A stretch of 8,622 bases of DNA from an uncultured Ruminococcus sp. (GCA_947177715.1 CAMWVM010000053.1:1-8622); one strand, 5' to 3'. Counted from the stretch's first letter, positions 1 through 7,121 are shown. Numbers and translations are program-made. Notes: generated by a model not told the origin, from the letters alone.

Positions 1-2
1 CC

Positions 3-434
3 GGAAACTTAAAACGCTGGGAGAGCGGCGCATCCATTACCGCCGAGACGTTGGAAAAAATATCAAACTACTTCGGCGTGCCTGTAGACTATTTTTTTCT
101 CAAAGACGAGGAAAAGGTGTTTACGGAAGTTCAGCAAAATGAAATGGCAATCAAGGACGATAAGAATGGAATACGACAGATTTACAACATTGCGCGTATC
201 CATCCCGATTATATTGCAAGCGTTCTAAGCGGTCGGGAGCTTACTGAGAGTGAGTTAGAGAGAGTTGCAAGCTATCTGCGCTGCAAAAAGGTGTACTTGT
301 TAAATCGGAGTATTTCCGAAGAAGAAAATCATGTCTGCAAAAAATCCGAAACGGATTCCTCCGCTTGCCTTTCGGACAAGGAGCTTGTTATTGATATTCT
401 ATCGAGGATACCCGCAAATGAGGATTACAAATAA
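3..434 (+). CDS. XRE-family transcriptional regulator, 5' end cut by window edge
   Basis: The reading frame is open from the first bases of the window, so the start lies outside it; the TTG at position 51 is an internal leucine. The 143 visible residues begin inside a Cro/CI-type helix-turn-helix: the segment with LKRWESG followed by TLEKISNYFGVPVDYFF is the recognition-helix side and final helix of the HTH_3 family. About 30 residues later a second, weaker lambda-repressor-like pattern appears (HPDYIASVLSGRELTESELERVASYL), so the protein seems to carry two HTH-like units in tandem. The tail is charged and has no recognisable domain. Such regulators usually bind DNA as dimers and control mobile-element genes. 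The intergenic dyads just downstream (444-462 and 492-510) are possible operators, but that link is inference. The HTH call is firm; the target is unknown. Confidence 0.85.
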   Translation, partial: GNLKRWESGASITAETLEKISNYFGVPVDYFFLKDEEKVFTEVQQNEMAIKDDKNGIRQIYNIARIHPDYIASVLSGRELTESELERVASYLRCKKVYLLNRSISEEENHVCKKSETDSSACLSDKELVIDILSRIPANEDYK

Positions 435-443
435 CTTGCAGGT

Positions 444-462
444 TATGATTTCCCGTATCATA
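444..462. promoter_or_regulatory. Dyad, possible operator
   Basis: TATGAT (444-449) is repeated as its reverse complement ATCATA (457-462) across a 7-base spacer, ten bases after the XRE gene stop. There is no T-run, so it is unlikely to be a terminator. Its place in a regulator-flanking intergenic region suggests a binding site, but six-base AT-rich arms can arise by chance. Confidence 0.25.
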
Positions 463-491
463 GCTGAAAACCTGAACAAAGAAAGGTTAAT

Positions 492-510
492 GTGTGTCAC
501 GGTGACACAC
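492..510. promoter_or_regulatory. Perfect 9-bp-arm palindrome (core TGTCACGGTGACA), copy 1
   Basis: GTGTGTCAC (492-500) and GTGACACAC (502-510) are exact reverse complements around a single central G. The site lies 27 bases upstream of the ATG at 538, between the XRE gene and the next gene, and has no T-run after it. The 13-base core recurs exactly at 8427-8439. An odd-length symmetric site in an intergenic region fits a dimeric DNA-binding protein such as an XRE repressor; a recombination site or a conserved leader hairpin are alternatives. Confidence 0.5.
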
Positions 511-537
511 TTTCCTGTAATCAGAAAGGGTAAAATT

Positions 538-1440
538 ATGAAAAAATACAGATTAAATTATGATAAATTATTTATCGCCAAAGGTGGAATCGAGGGATTT
601 GAATATAAGGGTGAGATAATTGAAACTCTACAAATTTACTTTGAATATCGTGTTTTAGATAAAACGGGATATGAGAAGTTCTTTAATTGCTCCGATGATG
701 AGGATATGAAAGAGCAGTTAATTGACGGATATGATTTGAACAGCTTCTATAAATGCTGTTTTGACCGTGACAGCAAATGCGGATATACAATGACACCTAC
801 AGAAATAGCTGAAAAAAGCGACTTCGATGTAATATACAATGTTGATTGCTGCTTTAAAGTGCTTCGTGATGAAGCTTATCCGACTTTGATTTCATATGAG
901 GAATTTTGTGATATTCTTTTAAATAATGCTGAACATTTAGACATCAGCGGTAATAAACCTACACAATCCGTTTCTTATGGAGCTAATGAAATCAAGGAAG
1001 AATGCCATTGCGAGATGTGCAGTTCAGGACGTGCAGAACGTCAATTTGCTTTAAGCCAATGGAACGAAAATCAATTCATATTGTGGGACGTTGAAGAAGC
1101 TTCTGCTTTTGACAAATGGCTTGATACACCAAAAGAAAAAAGAGTTCCTGCGGATTTTCCTGTTGTGAAATTCAATGAAGAAGAATCGCCGTATTATCTT
1201 GCGTATGGAATAATTATTCCCAATCCGCTCCAAGAGTGCGATTTGATAAAAGAAGCTGAAGCATACAAGGGTTACAATCACTTTACTCTTTTAGACGGAA
1301 AAGTATATGAATCGGGTTACAGCGATATTTGGTTTTCTCCCGACAGAGTACACGGCGGAAAAGATATACCCTGTGCAGTTCTTCTGCAAACCTCTCTTGA
1401 TTTGAATAAAAAGAGAAACTACGGCTTGCAAAACTCATAA
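538..1440 (+). CDS. Unrecognised 300-residue cysteine-rich protein
   Basis: I do not recognise this protein. The start at 538 is chosen because AGAAAGGG (523-530) sits seven bases upstream of the ATG; the frame is open further upstream but has no such site there. The product is acidic, without a signal peptide or membrane segment, so it is probably cytoplasmic. It has about a dozen cysteines, including CC pairs near residues 73 and 104 and a CxCxxC cluster at 156-161 that could bind a metal. Aromatic residues are frequent in the C-terminal third (WDVEEASAFDKWLDTP, then a GYSDIWFSPDR stretch). The last residues (KKRNYGLQNS) run into the start of a Toprim-like fragment in another frame, so the natural C-terminus may have been replaced at a deletion junction. 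It sits directly downstream of the palindrome at 492-510, which probably belongs to its regulatory region. Confidence 0.7.
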   Translation: MKKYRLNYDKLFIAKGGIEGFEYKGEIIETLQIYFEYRVLDKTGYEKFFNCSDDEDMKEQLIDGYDLNSFYKCCFDRDSKCGYTMTPTEIAEKSDFDVIYNVDCCFKVLRDEAYPTLISYEEFCDILLNNAEHLDISGNKPTQSVSYGANEIKEECHCEMCSSGRAERQFALSQWNENQFILWDVEEASAFDKWLDTPKEKRVPADFPVVKFNEEESPYYLAYGIIIPNPLQECDLIKEAEAYKGYNHFTLLDGKVYESGYSDIWFSPDRVHGGKDIPCAVLLQTSLDLNKKRNYGLQNS

Positions 1441-2710
1441 TGTCAAAACTATAAACATCTGCTTTGATAATGATGAAGCAGGGAAAAACGGAATGGAAAA
1501 AATTATGCAGAAGTTCCGTGAACGTGGATATACCGTCAATGATATGAGGGCAAGAATGGCGCATGATTATAATGATGAGCTTGTGGCGTTCAATAACAAC
1601 CCCAACTTCTACTCTAAACCGCCTGATGTTGTCAAGGCTGCTGATAAATTTATTGAAGAAAGGATTGATATTATGCCAGAACAAAATATTTCTGGAACAA
1701 ATAAGGAAAACCATGATGAAAATCGTTATTATGGTCACACAGATACTCCAACTGATAAATCAGGTAAACAGCAATCGGAACAGGAACATACAGAGAGACT
1801 TTCCAACATCGGCTTTGAGGGCGGCGAAATTCTTGAACCGTCAATGGGAGTGGGAAACTTTTTCGGAACTATGCCCGACAGTATCAGGGAAAACAGCAAC
1901 CTCGCAGGAATCGAGATTGACAGCATTTCGGGACGTATCGCTCAAAAGCTTCATCCCGAAGCGAATATTGCAATAAACGGCTATGAGAAAGTAAAGCTTG
2001 AAAAAGGCTCTTTCGATTTGGCGATAGGCAACGTTCCGTTCGGAAATCACGGCGTGAACGACAAAACAAAGGCATACAAAGGACTTCTGATACACGACTA
2101 TTTCTTTGCCAAATCACTTGACAGCGTTCGCCCCGGCGGCGTTGTTGCATTTGTTACATCAACAGGTACGCTCGATAAGGAAGATACAAAAGTCCGTCAA
2201 ATGCTTGCTCAGAAAGCGGAGCTTATGTGTGCGGTACGTCTGCCCAACAATGCTTTTCAGAAGAATGCAGGAACGCAGACAGCAACGGATATTATTTTTC
2301 TTAAAAAGCGTGAAAAACCGCTTAATATCGGCGAAATGCCTATGGATAAGTCCTGCGATTGGGTACGCACAAAGGAAAATGCGGACGGTCTGAAAATCAA
2401 CAGCTATTTTGCCGATAATCCCGATATGGTCTTGGGTAAGCTTTCGGACAACGGCAGATTCGGCACTGTAATATGCACTCCGCATGAGGGCGCAAATCTT
2501 AAAGAGCAGCTCCACGAAGCTATGAAAAACATCAAGGGCGAATACATTCCTCTTGAATTTCAGCAGGAACTTGACGAACGTGCGGAGGATAAATACCTGA
2601 CCGCAACTCCCGATATTGAAAATCTTACCTATACGGTGGTTGAGGATAAACTGTATTACCGTGTTGACGATAATCTGATCCGTTGCCGTTACTCAGGTAA
2701 TAAAAGATGA
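1406..2710 (+). pseudogene. Toprim (DUF3991-like) tail fused to N6-adenine DNA methyltransferase domain; broken piece of a giant mobile-element gene
   Basis: The frame opens after a stop at 1403-1405 without a proper start; the first ATG (1493) is internal and has no good ribosome binding site. Translation upstream of it (NVKTINICFDNDEAGKNG) and just after it (HDYNDELV) matches the C-terminal half of a Toprim/DUF3991 primase-like fold, including the DxD pair, while the N-terminal glutamate half is absent. After a polar linker comes an N6-adenine methyltransferase: AdoMet motif I EPSMGVGNFFG (from 1835) and catalytic NVPF (2030-2041), then the typical HDYFFAKSLDSVRPGG and TSTGTLDK stretches. 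The conserved tyrosine-containing segment normally just before motif I is not visible. The frame ends at 2710 with residues foreign to the next module. In intact relatives these domains and the helicase downstream form one polypeptide of well over 1,500 residues, thought to act on element DNA during transfer. The family call is strong; activity is doubtful. Confidence 0.85.
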
Positions 2711-2978
2711 CGAGGGCAGACAAAAAACTATAATTCTTGAAAAGGAAACAAAAGCAGCGGAGGACAGGGTAAAACAAATCAATTCTGCTTTCAAAAAGTG
2801 GATTTTTGCAGACCCCGAAAGACGTAACGAACTTGTCAAAACTTATAACGAGAAATTCAATGGCATACGTCCCCGTGAATATGACGGAAGTAATCTTAAC
2901 TTCTTTGGTTCAAACCCCGAAATATCTTTAAAGCCACATCAAAAAAACGCTGTTGCACACGCATTTTTCGACGGTAAA
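2703..2978 (+). pseudogene. N-terminal edge of the SNF2-like helicase module, out of frame with its continuation
   Basis: In the third frame this stretch translates to KDDEGRQKTIILEK, then FKKWIFADPERRNELVKTYN, FNGIRPREYDGSNLNFFG and NPEISLKPHQKNAVAHAFF. These are the helicase-entry motifs of the conjugative-element methylase/helicase family: the W-x-F-x-D-P-x-R-R segment, the R-P-R-x-Y-D-G segment and the Q-motif-like KPHQKNAVAHA. The frame has no start of its own. It begins at the junction where the methylase frame stops (2708-2710) and is lost at 2976-2978, where one extra A shifts reading into the frame of the Walker A motif. It is part of the same ancestral gene as its neighbours and is probably not translated usefully now. 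Confidence 0.85.
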
Positions 2979-5835
2979 TACGCTGTTCGCACATCAGGTG
3001 GGGGCAGGAAAAACGTTCGAGATGATAGCAACGGCAATGGAGGGCAAACGTCTTGGACTGCACAACAAGAGTATGTTCGTTGTTCCGAATCATCTTACCG
3101 AACAGATAGGCTCTGACTTTATGAAGCTGTACCCCAATGCAAATATTCTTGTTGCAAAATCGGACGATTTTTCGCCGCAGAAACGCAGACAGATGTGTGC
3201 CAGAATAGCTACTGGAAATTTCGATGCAGTAATTATAGGGCATTCGCAGCTAATAAAGATACCTCTTTCGGCGAAACGTGAGGAAGAATTTATCCGCAAT
3301 CAAATAAACGAAGTCGTTTCGGCTTTAGAAGCTGCTACTGAAATTGACAGCAAAAGCTATACCGTAAAACAGCTTGAGGCAACAAGAAAAAATCTCCGTG
3401 ACCGTCTTGAAAAGCTGACCAACAGTACTGTCAAGGATAATGCAGTTACCTTTGAGGAACTGGGCGTGGACAAGTTATTCGTTGATGAGGCACACGAGTT
3501 TAAAAACCTCTATGTTTCGACAAAAATGGAGAACGTTTCGGGACTTTCAACTAATGCGGACGTTCAGAAAACGCAGGATTTGTATATGAAATGTCAGTAT
3601 CTCGATGAGAAAACAGGCGGCAAAGGTATAGTTTTCAGTACGGGAACGCCTGTGACAAACGCCCTTTCGGAGATGTTCACCACAATGAAATATTTGCAGT
3701 CCGACTTGCTGAAAGAAACAGGTCTTGACAGCTTCGATTCGTGGGCGGGAAATTTTACAAGAAAGTCCACAGAAGCGGAAATATCGCCAAGCGGCAGCGA
3801 CTGGAGAATGAAAACACGTCTGAAATTTACCAACGTTCCCGAACTTGTTACTATGTTCAAAGAATGCGCCGACATAAAAATGGCTGACCAACTCAATCTC
3901 GACGTACCCGAATGCGAAAAGCACATTGTTTCCGTTGAGCCTACGGAAGCGCAGAAAGCCGTTGTTGAATCCCTTGCGGAACGTGCGGAGAGAATAAGCA
4001 AAGGCGAAGTATCGAGGACAGAGGACAATATGCTCGTTGTTACTGGGGACGGACGAAAGCTCGGTCTTGACCAACGACTTTACGACCTTAACTTGCCCGA
4101 TGAGCCGCAGACAAAGCTTAACGCCTGTGTTCAGAACGTTTATGACATTTGGGAGAAAACGTCCGACCAAAGGTCAACGCAGCTTGTATTCTGTGATTTG
4201 GGAGTGCCGCAGTCAAAAGAGGATTTAAAAAAGAATGGCGAACGCTTTGACGTTTACAACGATATTCGTTCAAAGCTTATAGAAAAAGGCATTCCCGAAA
4301 AAGAAATAGCTTTTATTCACGACGCAGCAAGTGAAACGGAAAAGGCAAAATTATTTGCCAAAGTCCGCAACGGAGACGTGCGTGTGCTTATCGGTTCTAC
4401 GCAGAAAATGGGCGCAGGAACTAACGTACAGAATAAGCTTGTTGCGCTACACGACCTCGATTGTCCGTGGCGACCGGCTGACCTTACTCAACGTTTGGGA
4501 CGTATGGTCCGGCAGGGCAATGAAAATGACAAGGTTGATAATTACAGATACGTTACCAAAGGCACGTTTGACGCCTATCTGTATCAAATGGTTGAGAAAA
4601 AGCAGGAGAGCATTGCGCAGATATTCACATCAAAGGCTATTGCCCGAACCTGTGACGATATTGACGATATGGCTGTAGACTTCATGCAGGTCAAAATGGC
4701 TGCTGTGGGTGATGACCGTATCAGGAGGCAAATGGAGCTTCGTGAGGATATCCGCAGTCTGAATATGCTGAAAAATACATATCTTGAAAACAAGTATGAA
4801 ATCGAGGACAATATAAAACTCCTGCCCGACAAAATAGCAAAGACCGAAAAGATAATCGAGGGTATTGCCAAAGATACAGAAGCGATAAAAGCTTATGTAC
4901 CCAAAAAGGACATTGACGGAAAAGAAATTTTTGAAATGAAAGTCGGAAATACTCTGTATACCGACAAGAAAGAAGCGGCGGAAGCCTTTATGACTGCCAT
5001 GACAAAAGCTGTCGTTGGTAATCCGAAAAATCCTACAGATATTGCGGAATACAAAGGTTTTAAAATTGCCGTTTCCTATGACAGCTTTTCAAGAAGCTAC
5101 ACAGGTCATATAAAGGGGGCAAACCGCTATCCGCTTGATTTGGGCAGCAGCGAAAGCGGAAATCTCACAAGAATTGACAACGCAATAGCTTCTGTTCCAA
5201 TGAGAATAGAACGATACTGCAATGAACTTGACAGAATTAAGACGGAGCTTGCCGACAGCCAAAAGGAAGTTAATATGCCGTTTGAGCATGAAGCGGAACT
5301 CGCCGAAAAGAAGCAGGAGCTTGAACGTCTGACCGATGAGATAAATGCGGACAAGGTAAAGGGCGAAATCGCTCCCAAACAGCCTGAAAGCACTGTTCCG
5401 AATAATAAGGCAGAACCTGTGTCGGAACAGCAGGAGCAGTCCGAAAAGCCTAAAAATCTCAACATCAAATGGAAACAGAATGACAAGGAGCTGCGCATAA
5501 CATATGACAGCTCCGCCGACAACAAAGTTACCGCTTATTCAGACGGAAAAGAAGTCGGTCACTGTTCCGTTGACGAGTTGATTGTTTCAAAAATCAGCGA
5601 TACTGAACAGAAAAACTATCCTCCCGAAATCACAAAATGCGTTAAGCCTTTGAACCTTGCGTTCAGCAGTAAAATGGCTATGCACATCAGAACTTTTGCC
5701 GAAAAGGTAAAATCCGCCGACAAGGAAAATCCAAAACGTGAAACTTCCCTGTTTTCCCGTGATAAAATTATGAGTGATGATTTTAAGCCGACTTCGGAAA
5801 AGACTTCCGATAAGCCTCCTCAGCAGGAACACTAA
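2953..5835 (+). CDS. SNF2-like helicase with coiled-coil tail, C-terminal part of the giant methylase/helicase gene
   Basis: This long frame (960 codons from a TTG at 2953 that has no ribosome binding site and is probably not a true start) carries the ATPase core: Walker A GAGKT (3001-3015), the FVVPNHLTEQ segment, DEAH box (3484-3495) in LFVDEAHEFKN, an STGTP motif III (3637-3651), and motif VI QRLGRMVRQGN (4489-4521) after DCPWRPADL. The order and wording are those of superfamily 2 SNF2-like proteins in large conjugative elements. After the core come the family's SKAIARTCDDIDD segment, long charged helices likely to form coiled coils (about 4740-4890 and 5200-5370), and a lysine- and glutamate-rich C-terminus. 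One base removed at 2976-2978 would join it to the upstream fragment and give the expected GNTLFAHQVGAGKTFEM. As read, the protein lacks the methylase and helicase-entry segments, so function is uncertain even though all core motifs are intact. A hairpin terminator follows the stop. Confidence 0.9.
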   Translation: MHTHFSTVNTLFAHQVGAGKTFEMIATAMEGKRLGLHNKSMFVVPNHLTEQIGSDFMKLYPNANILVAKSDDFSPQKRRQMCARIATGNFDAVIIGHSQLIKIPLSAKREEEFIRNQINEVVSALEAATEIDSKSYTVKQLEATRKNLRDRLEKLTNSTVKDNAVTFEELGVDKLFVDEAHEFKNLYVSTKMENVSGLSTNADVQKTQDLYMKCQYLDEKTGGKGIVFSTGTPVTNALSEMFTTMKYLQSDLLKETGLDSFDSWAGNFTRKSTEAEISPSGSDWRMKTRLKFTNVPELVTMFKECADIKMADQLNLDVPECEKHIVSVEPTEAQKAVVESLAERAERISKGEVSRTEDNMLVVTGDGRKLGLDQRLYDLNLPDEPQTKLNACVQNVYDIWEKTSDQRSTQLVFCDLGVPQSKEDLKKNGERFDVYNDIRSKLIEKGIPEKEIAFIHDAASETEKAKLFAKVRNGDVRVLIGSTQKMGAGTNVQNKLVALHDLDCPWRPADLTQRLGRMVRQGNENDKVDNYRYVTKGTFDAYLYQMVEKKQESIAQIFTSKAIARTCDDIDDMAVDFMQVKMAAVGDDRIRRQMELREDIRSLNMLKNTYLENKYEIEDNIKLLPDKIAKTEKIIEGIAKDTEAIKAYVPKKDIDGKEIFEMKVGNTLYTDKKEAAEAFMTAMTKAVVGNPKNPTDIAEYKGFKIAVSYDSFSRSYTGHIKGANRYPLDLGSSESGNLTRIDNAIASVPMRIERYCNELDRIKTELADSQKEVNMPFEHEAELAEKKQELERLTDEINADKVKGEIAPKQPESTVPNNKAEPVSEQQEQSEKPKNLNIKWKQNDKELRITYDSSADNKVTAYSDGKEVGHCSVDELIVSKISDTEQKNYPPEITKCVKPLNLAFSSKMAMHIRTFAEKVKSADKENPKRETSLFSRDKIMSDDFKPTSEKTSDKPPQQEH

Positions 5836-5838
5836 TGC

Positions 5839-5880
5839 AATTCCCCCGAATGCACGTTATTGTGTGTTCGGGGGAATTTT
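5839..5880. terminator. Rho-independent terminator between convergent genes
   Basis: AATTCCCCCGAA (5839-5850) pairs perfectly with TTCGGGGGAATT (5867-5878), and five more weaker pairs can extend the stem to a six-base loop at 5856-5861. The plus strand ends in a short T-run just after the GC-rich stem, three bases past the helicase stop. Read from the minus strand the same stem follows the toxin gene, though its T-tail there is poorer, so it may serve both sides. Confidence 0.85.
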
Positions 5881-5884
5881 TGCA

Positions 5885-6163
5885 TTAAAAATCATAATCG
5901 CTGTGAGTGCCTGTTCCAGTAAGGGAAAGTAAAAGCTTATCCTCATAAATGCGATATATAAGAATCCAATCGGGTTCAATATGGCACTCACGATAACCTT
6001 TCCAATTTCCCGTTAGTGCATGGTCTTTATTTTTTTCAGGTAACTGTTTACCGTCTGCTAAAAGTGCAACAATATTTTTGAGTAAACTGATTTTAAATCC
6101 ACGTTTAACAGCTAATTTATAATCTTTTTTAAATTGGGAAGTTCTCTGAATTTCGTATTTCAT
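5885..6163 (-). CDS. yafQ: YafQ-type mRNA interferase toxin
   Basis: This 92-residue protein has the same length as E. coli YafQ and aligns along its whole length from memory. Members are RelE-superfamily ribosome-dependent endoribonucleases that cut mRNA in the ribosomal A site. The signature LTGNWKGYRECHIEPDWILIYRI is nearly textbook, and the residues matching the E. coli catalytic set are present: H48, H61, D65 and H87. The C-terminal motif is unusual: family members generally read RTGTH followed by a short hydrophobic end, while here it reads TGTGTHSDYDF, so the arginine is replaced by glycine. The ATG overlaps the antitoxin stop by the ATGA pattern, indicating translational coupling in a two-gene operon, with GAGGAG about eleven bases upstream inside the antitoxin gene. 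The family call is firm; whether the variant is active cannot be told. Confidence 0.92.
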   Translation of the reverse strand: MKYEIQRTSQFKKDYKLAVKRGFKISLLKNIVALLADGKQLPEKNKDHALTGNWKGYRECHIEPDWILIYRIYEDKLLLSLTGTGTHSDYDF

Positions 6164-6348
6164 TCGCTGTCAAGCTCCTCAAATAAATCATCTACACTTT
6201 TAAATCGCTGTGCTGTAGGGTCATTTGCCATTTGTTCAGTTTCCATTCTTGCAATTGTGTTTTTATCTGCAAAAAGTTTTATAAATTCCAGCATTTTCTC
6301 CTCGGATAACGAAGCAAGTACACTCACTGCACATTCTCTTGTACTCAT
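6160..6348 (-). CDS. Antitoxin partner of the YafQ-type toxin
   Basis: The frame also has an ATG at 6366, but the ATG at 6348 is preferred because AGGAGG (complement of 6356-6361) lies seven bases before it; the upstream ATG overlaps this site. The 62-residue acidic product begins MSTRECAVSVLASL and ends SVDDLFEELDSE. The end resembles the toxin-wrapping C-terminus of RelB/DinJ antitoxins, but I see no clear ribbon-helix-helix DNA-binding strand at the N-terminus; it is instead predicted mostly helical. The role comes from position: first gene of a two-gene unit with four-base overlap to a YafQ toxin. It should neutralise the toxin, and possibly autoregulate, though the DNA-binding part is uncertain. 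The conventional DinJ name is not justified. Confidence 0.8.
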   Translation of the reverse strand: MSTRECAVSVLASLSEEKMLEFIKLFADKNTIARMETEQMANDPTAQRFKSVDDLFEELDSE

Positions 6349-6383
6349 AGCTAATCCTCCTGTCATTTTATTTTTATATTTAT

Positions 6384-6412
6384 ATTATACCAGAAATATT
6401 TTAAATTGTCAA
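6384..6412 (-). promoter_or_regulatory. SigA-type promoter of the toxin-antitoxin operon
   Basis: On the minus strand TTGACA (complement of 6407-6412) is followed after 17 bases by TATAAT (complement of 6384-6389), with TGG directly before the -10, giving an extended -10 element. Both hexamers are perfect consensus at optimal spacing. It lies just upstream of the antitoxin ribosome binding site. Such a strong promoter is normal for a TA module held down by autorepression. Confidence 0.85.
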
Positions 6413-6476
6413 GATAAAGTAAATTGTTATAAATTTTTTCTAATAATTTGTGAATATTCGACTAATTTTTTCTTGT

Positions 6477-6505
6477 TTGACAATTTATTCCCTCTGTGAT
6501 AAAAT
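6477..6505 (+). promoter_or_regulatory. SigA-type promoter of the ECF sigma gene
   Basis: TTGACA (6477-6482), a 17-base spacer and TAAAAT (6500-6505) with TGA immediately before it (extended -10). The site sits about 60 bases before the sigma gene start and diverges from the toxin-antitoxin promoter. It suggests that the sigma gene is transcribed by the housekeeping polymerase rather than only by itself. Confidence 0.75.
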
Positions 6506-6522
6506 TAAGATAACATTGGATT

Positions 6523-6550
6523 AGAAAACGGTTTATTTTTTCCGTTTTTT
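6523..6550 (+). promoter_or_regulatory. Leader hairpin before the sigma gene, possible attenuator
   Basis: AAAACGG (6525-6531) pairs with CCGTTTT (6542-6548) around a T-rich loop, extendable by a G-U and an A-U pair, and is followed directly by AAGGAGG (6551-6557). It lies within the expected leader RNA. The T-run at its foot resembles a weak intrinsic terminator, so it could attenuate transcription or affect access to the ribosome binding site. The stem is short and AT-rich. Confidence 0.35.
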
Positions 6551-6564
6551 AAGGAGGCTTTTAA

Positions 6565-7020
6565 TTGAAATTTGAAAACACATTTAACGAGATAGCTGAG
6601 CAATACTATAATGCGATATACAGATATTGCTGTGTAAAACTTGATAATGAACACGCCGCCAAAGACTGCACACAAGAAGTTTTTCTGATACTGTACGGAA
6701 AAATGGATAAATTGAAATTATCGGAAAACGTCAGAGCTTGGCTTTACCGTACCGCCGATAACGTTATGAAGAATTACCGCAGAAAAAACAAAATAACCGT
6801 TTCTCTTGATGATTTGGACGAAACTACAGAGGATAATTACTCTGTGGAAACGCCGTTTGAATATATTATTTTCAAAGACGAATACGAGCTGCTTGATTCC
6901 TACTACATAAAGGGTGAGGATATAGGACATATCTCAAAAAGATTGGGTATCAGCAAGGCGGCTGTTTCACAGCGTATCCATAGGATAAAAGCTAAAATCG
7001 AAAAGAACTATATGCAATAA
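6565..7020 (+). CDS. ECF-type RNA polymerase sigma factor
   Basis: The start is the TTG at 6565, chosen because AAGGAGG (6551-6557) lies seven bases upstream. The 151-residue protein has sigma-70 region 2 at about residues 10-74 (AIYRYCCVKLDNEHAAKDCT, then QEVFLILYGKMDKL and VRAWLYRTADNVMKNYRRK), an acidic linker at 80-103, and region 4 at about 104-147 with the helix-turn-helix DIGHISKRLGISKAAVSQRI. No other domain is present, which is the ECF layout, and the size is slightly below the usual 160-200. It would direct RNA polymerase to a small set of promoters once released from its inhibitor. The next gene encodes a single-pass membrane protein and is the likely anti-sigma factor. The rare TTG start and the leader hairpin suggest restrained expression. 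Target promoters are not identifiable here. Confidence 0.93.
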   Translation: MKFENTFNEIAEQYYNAIYRYCCVKLDNEHAAKDCTQEVFLILYGKMDKLKLSENVRAWLYRTADNVMKNYRRKNKITVSLDDLDETTEDNYSVETPFEYIIFKDEYELLDSYYIKGEDIGHISKRLGISKAAVSQRIHRIKAKIEKNYMQ

Positions 7021-7021
7021 T

Positions 7022-7047
7022 CACAAACTGCAACTGCATAATTTGTG
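7022..7047 (+). promoter_or_regulatory. Inverted repeat between sigma gene and membrane-protein gene
   Basis: CACAAA (7022-7027) and TTTGTG (7042-7047) form a dyad with a 14-base interior, directly after the sigma gene stop and at the start of an unusually long 101-base gap before its partner gene. It could be a binding site or an mRNA-stability hairpin. No consensus SigA promoter is visible in the gap, and I cannot identify an ECF promoter with confidence. Confidence 0.25.
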
Positions 7048-7121
7048 TAAATATACAAACTTAAAGCTATGATGTCAAAAACAGCAGTCTTACAGACATT
7101 ACTTATTGAAAGGATTTTTAT

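Noticed and set aside
1283..1738. A 151-codon minus-strand open frame across the junction region
   Set aside because: Its translation is dominated by I, F, R and H without domain-like pattern, and the plus strand there carries recognisable Toprim sequence.
2976..2978. Programmed ribosomal frameshift before the helicase Walker A motif
   Set aside because: There is no slippery heptamer or downstream pseudoknot that I can see, and the upstream module is already broken by a larger deletion, so decay or sequencing error is simpler.
3547..4170. A 207-codon minus-strand open frame, and several shorter ones, opposite the helicase gene
   Set aside because: It is antisense to well-conserved helicase motifs, has no ribosome binding site, and has composition expected from the complement of a coding strand.
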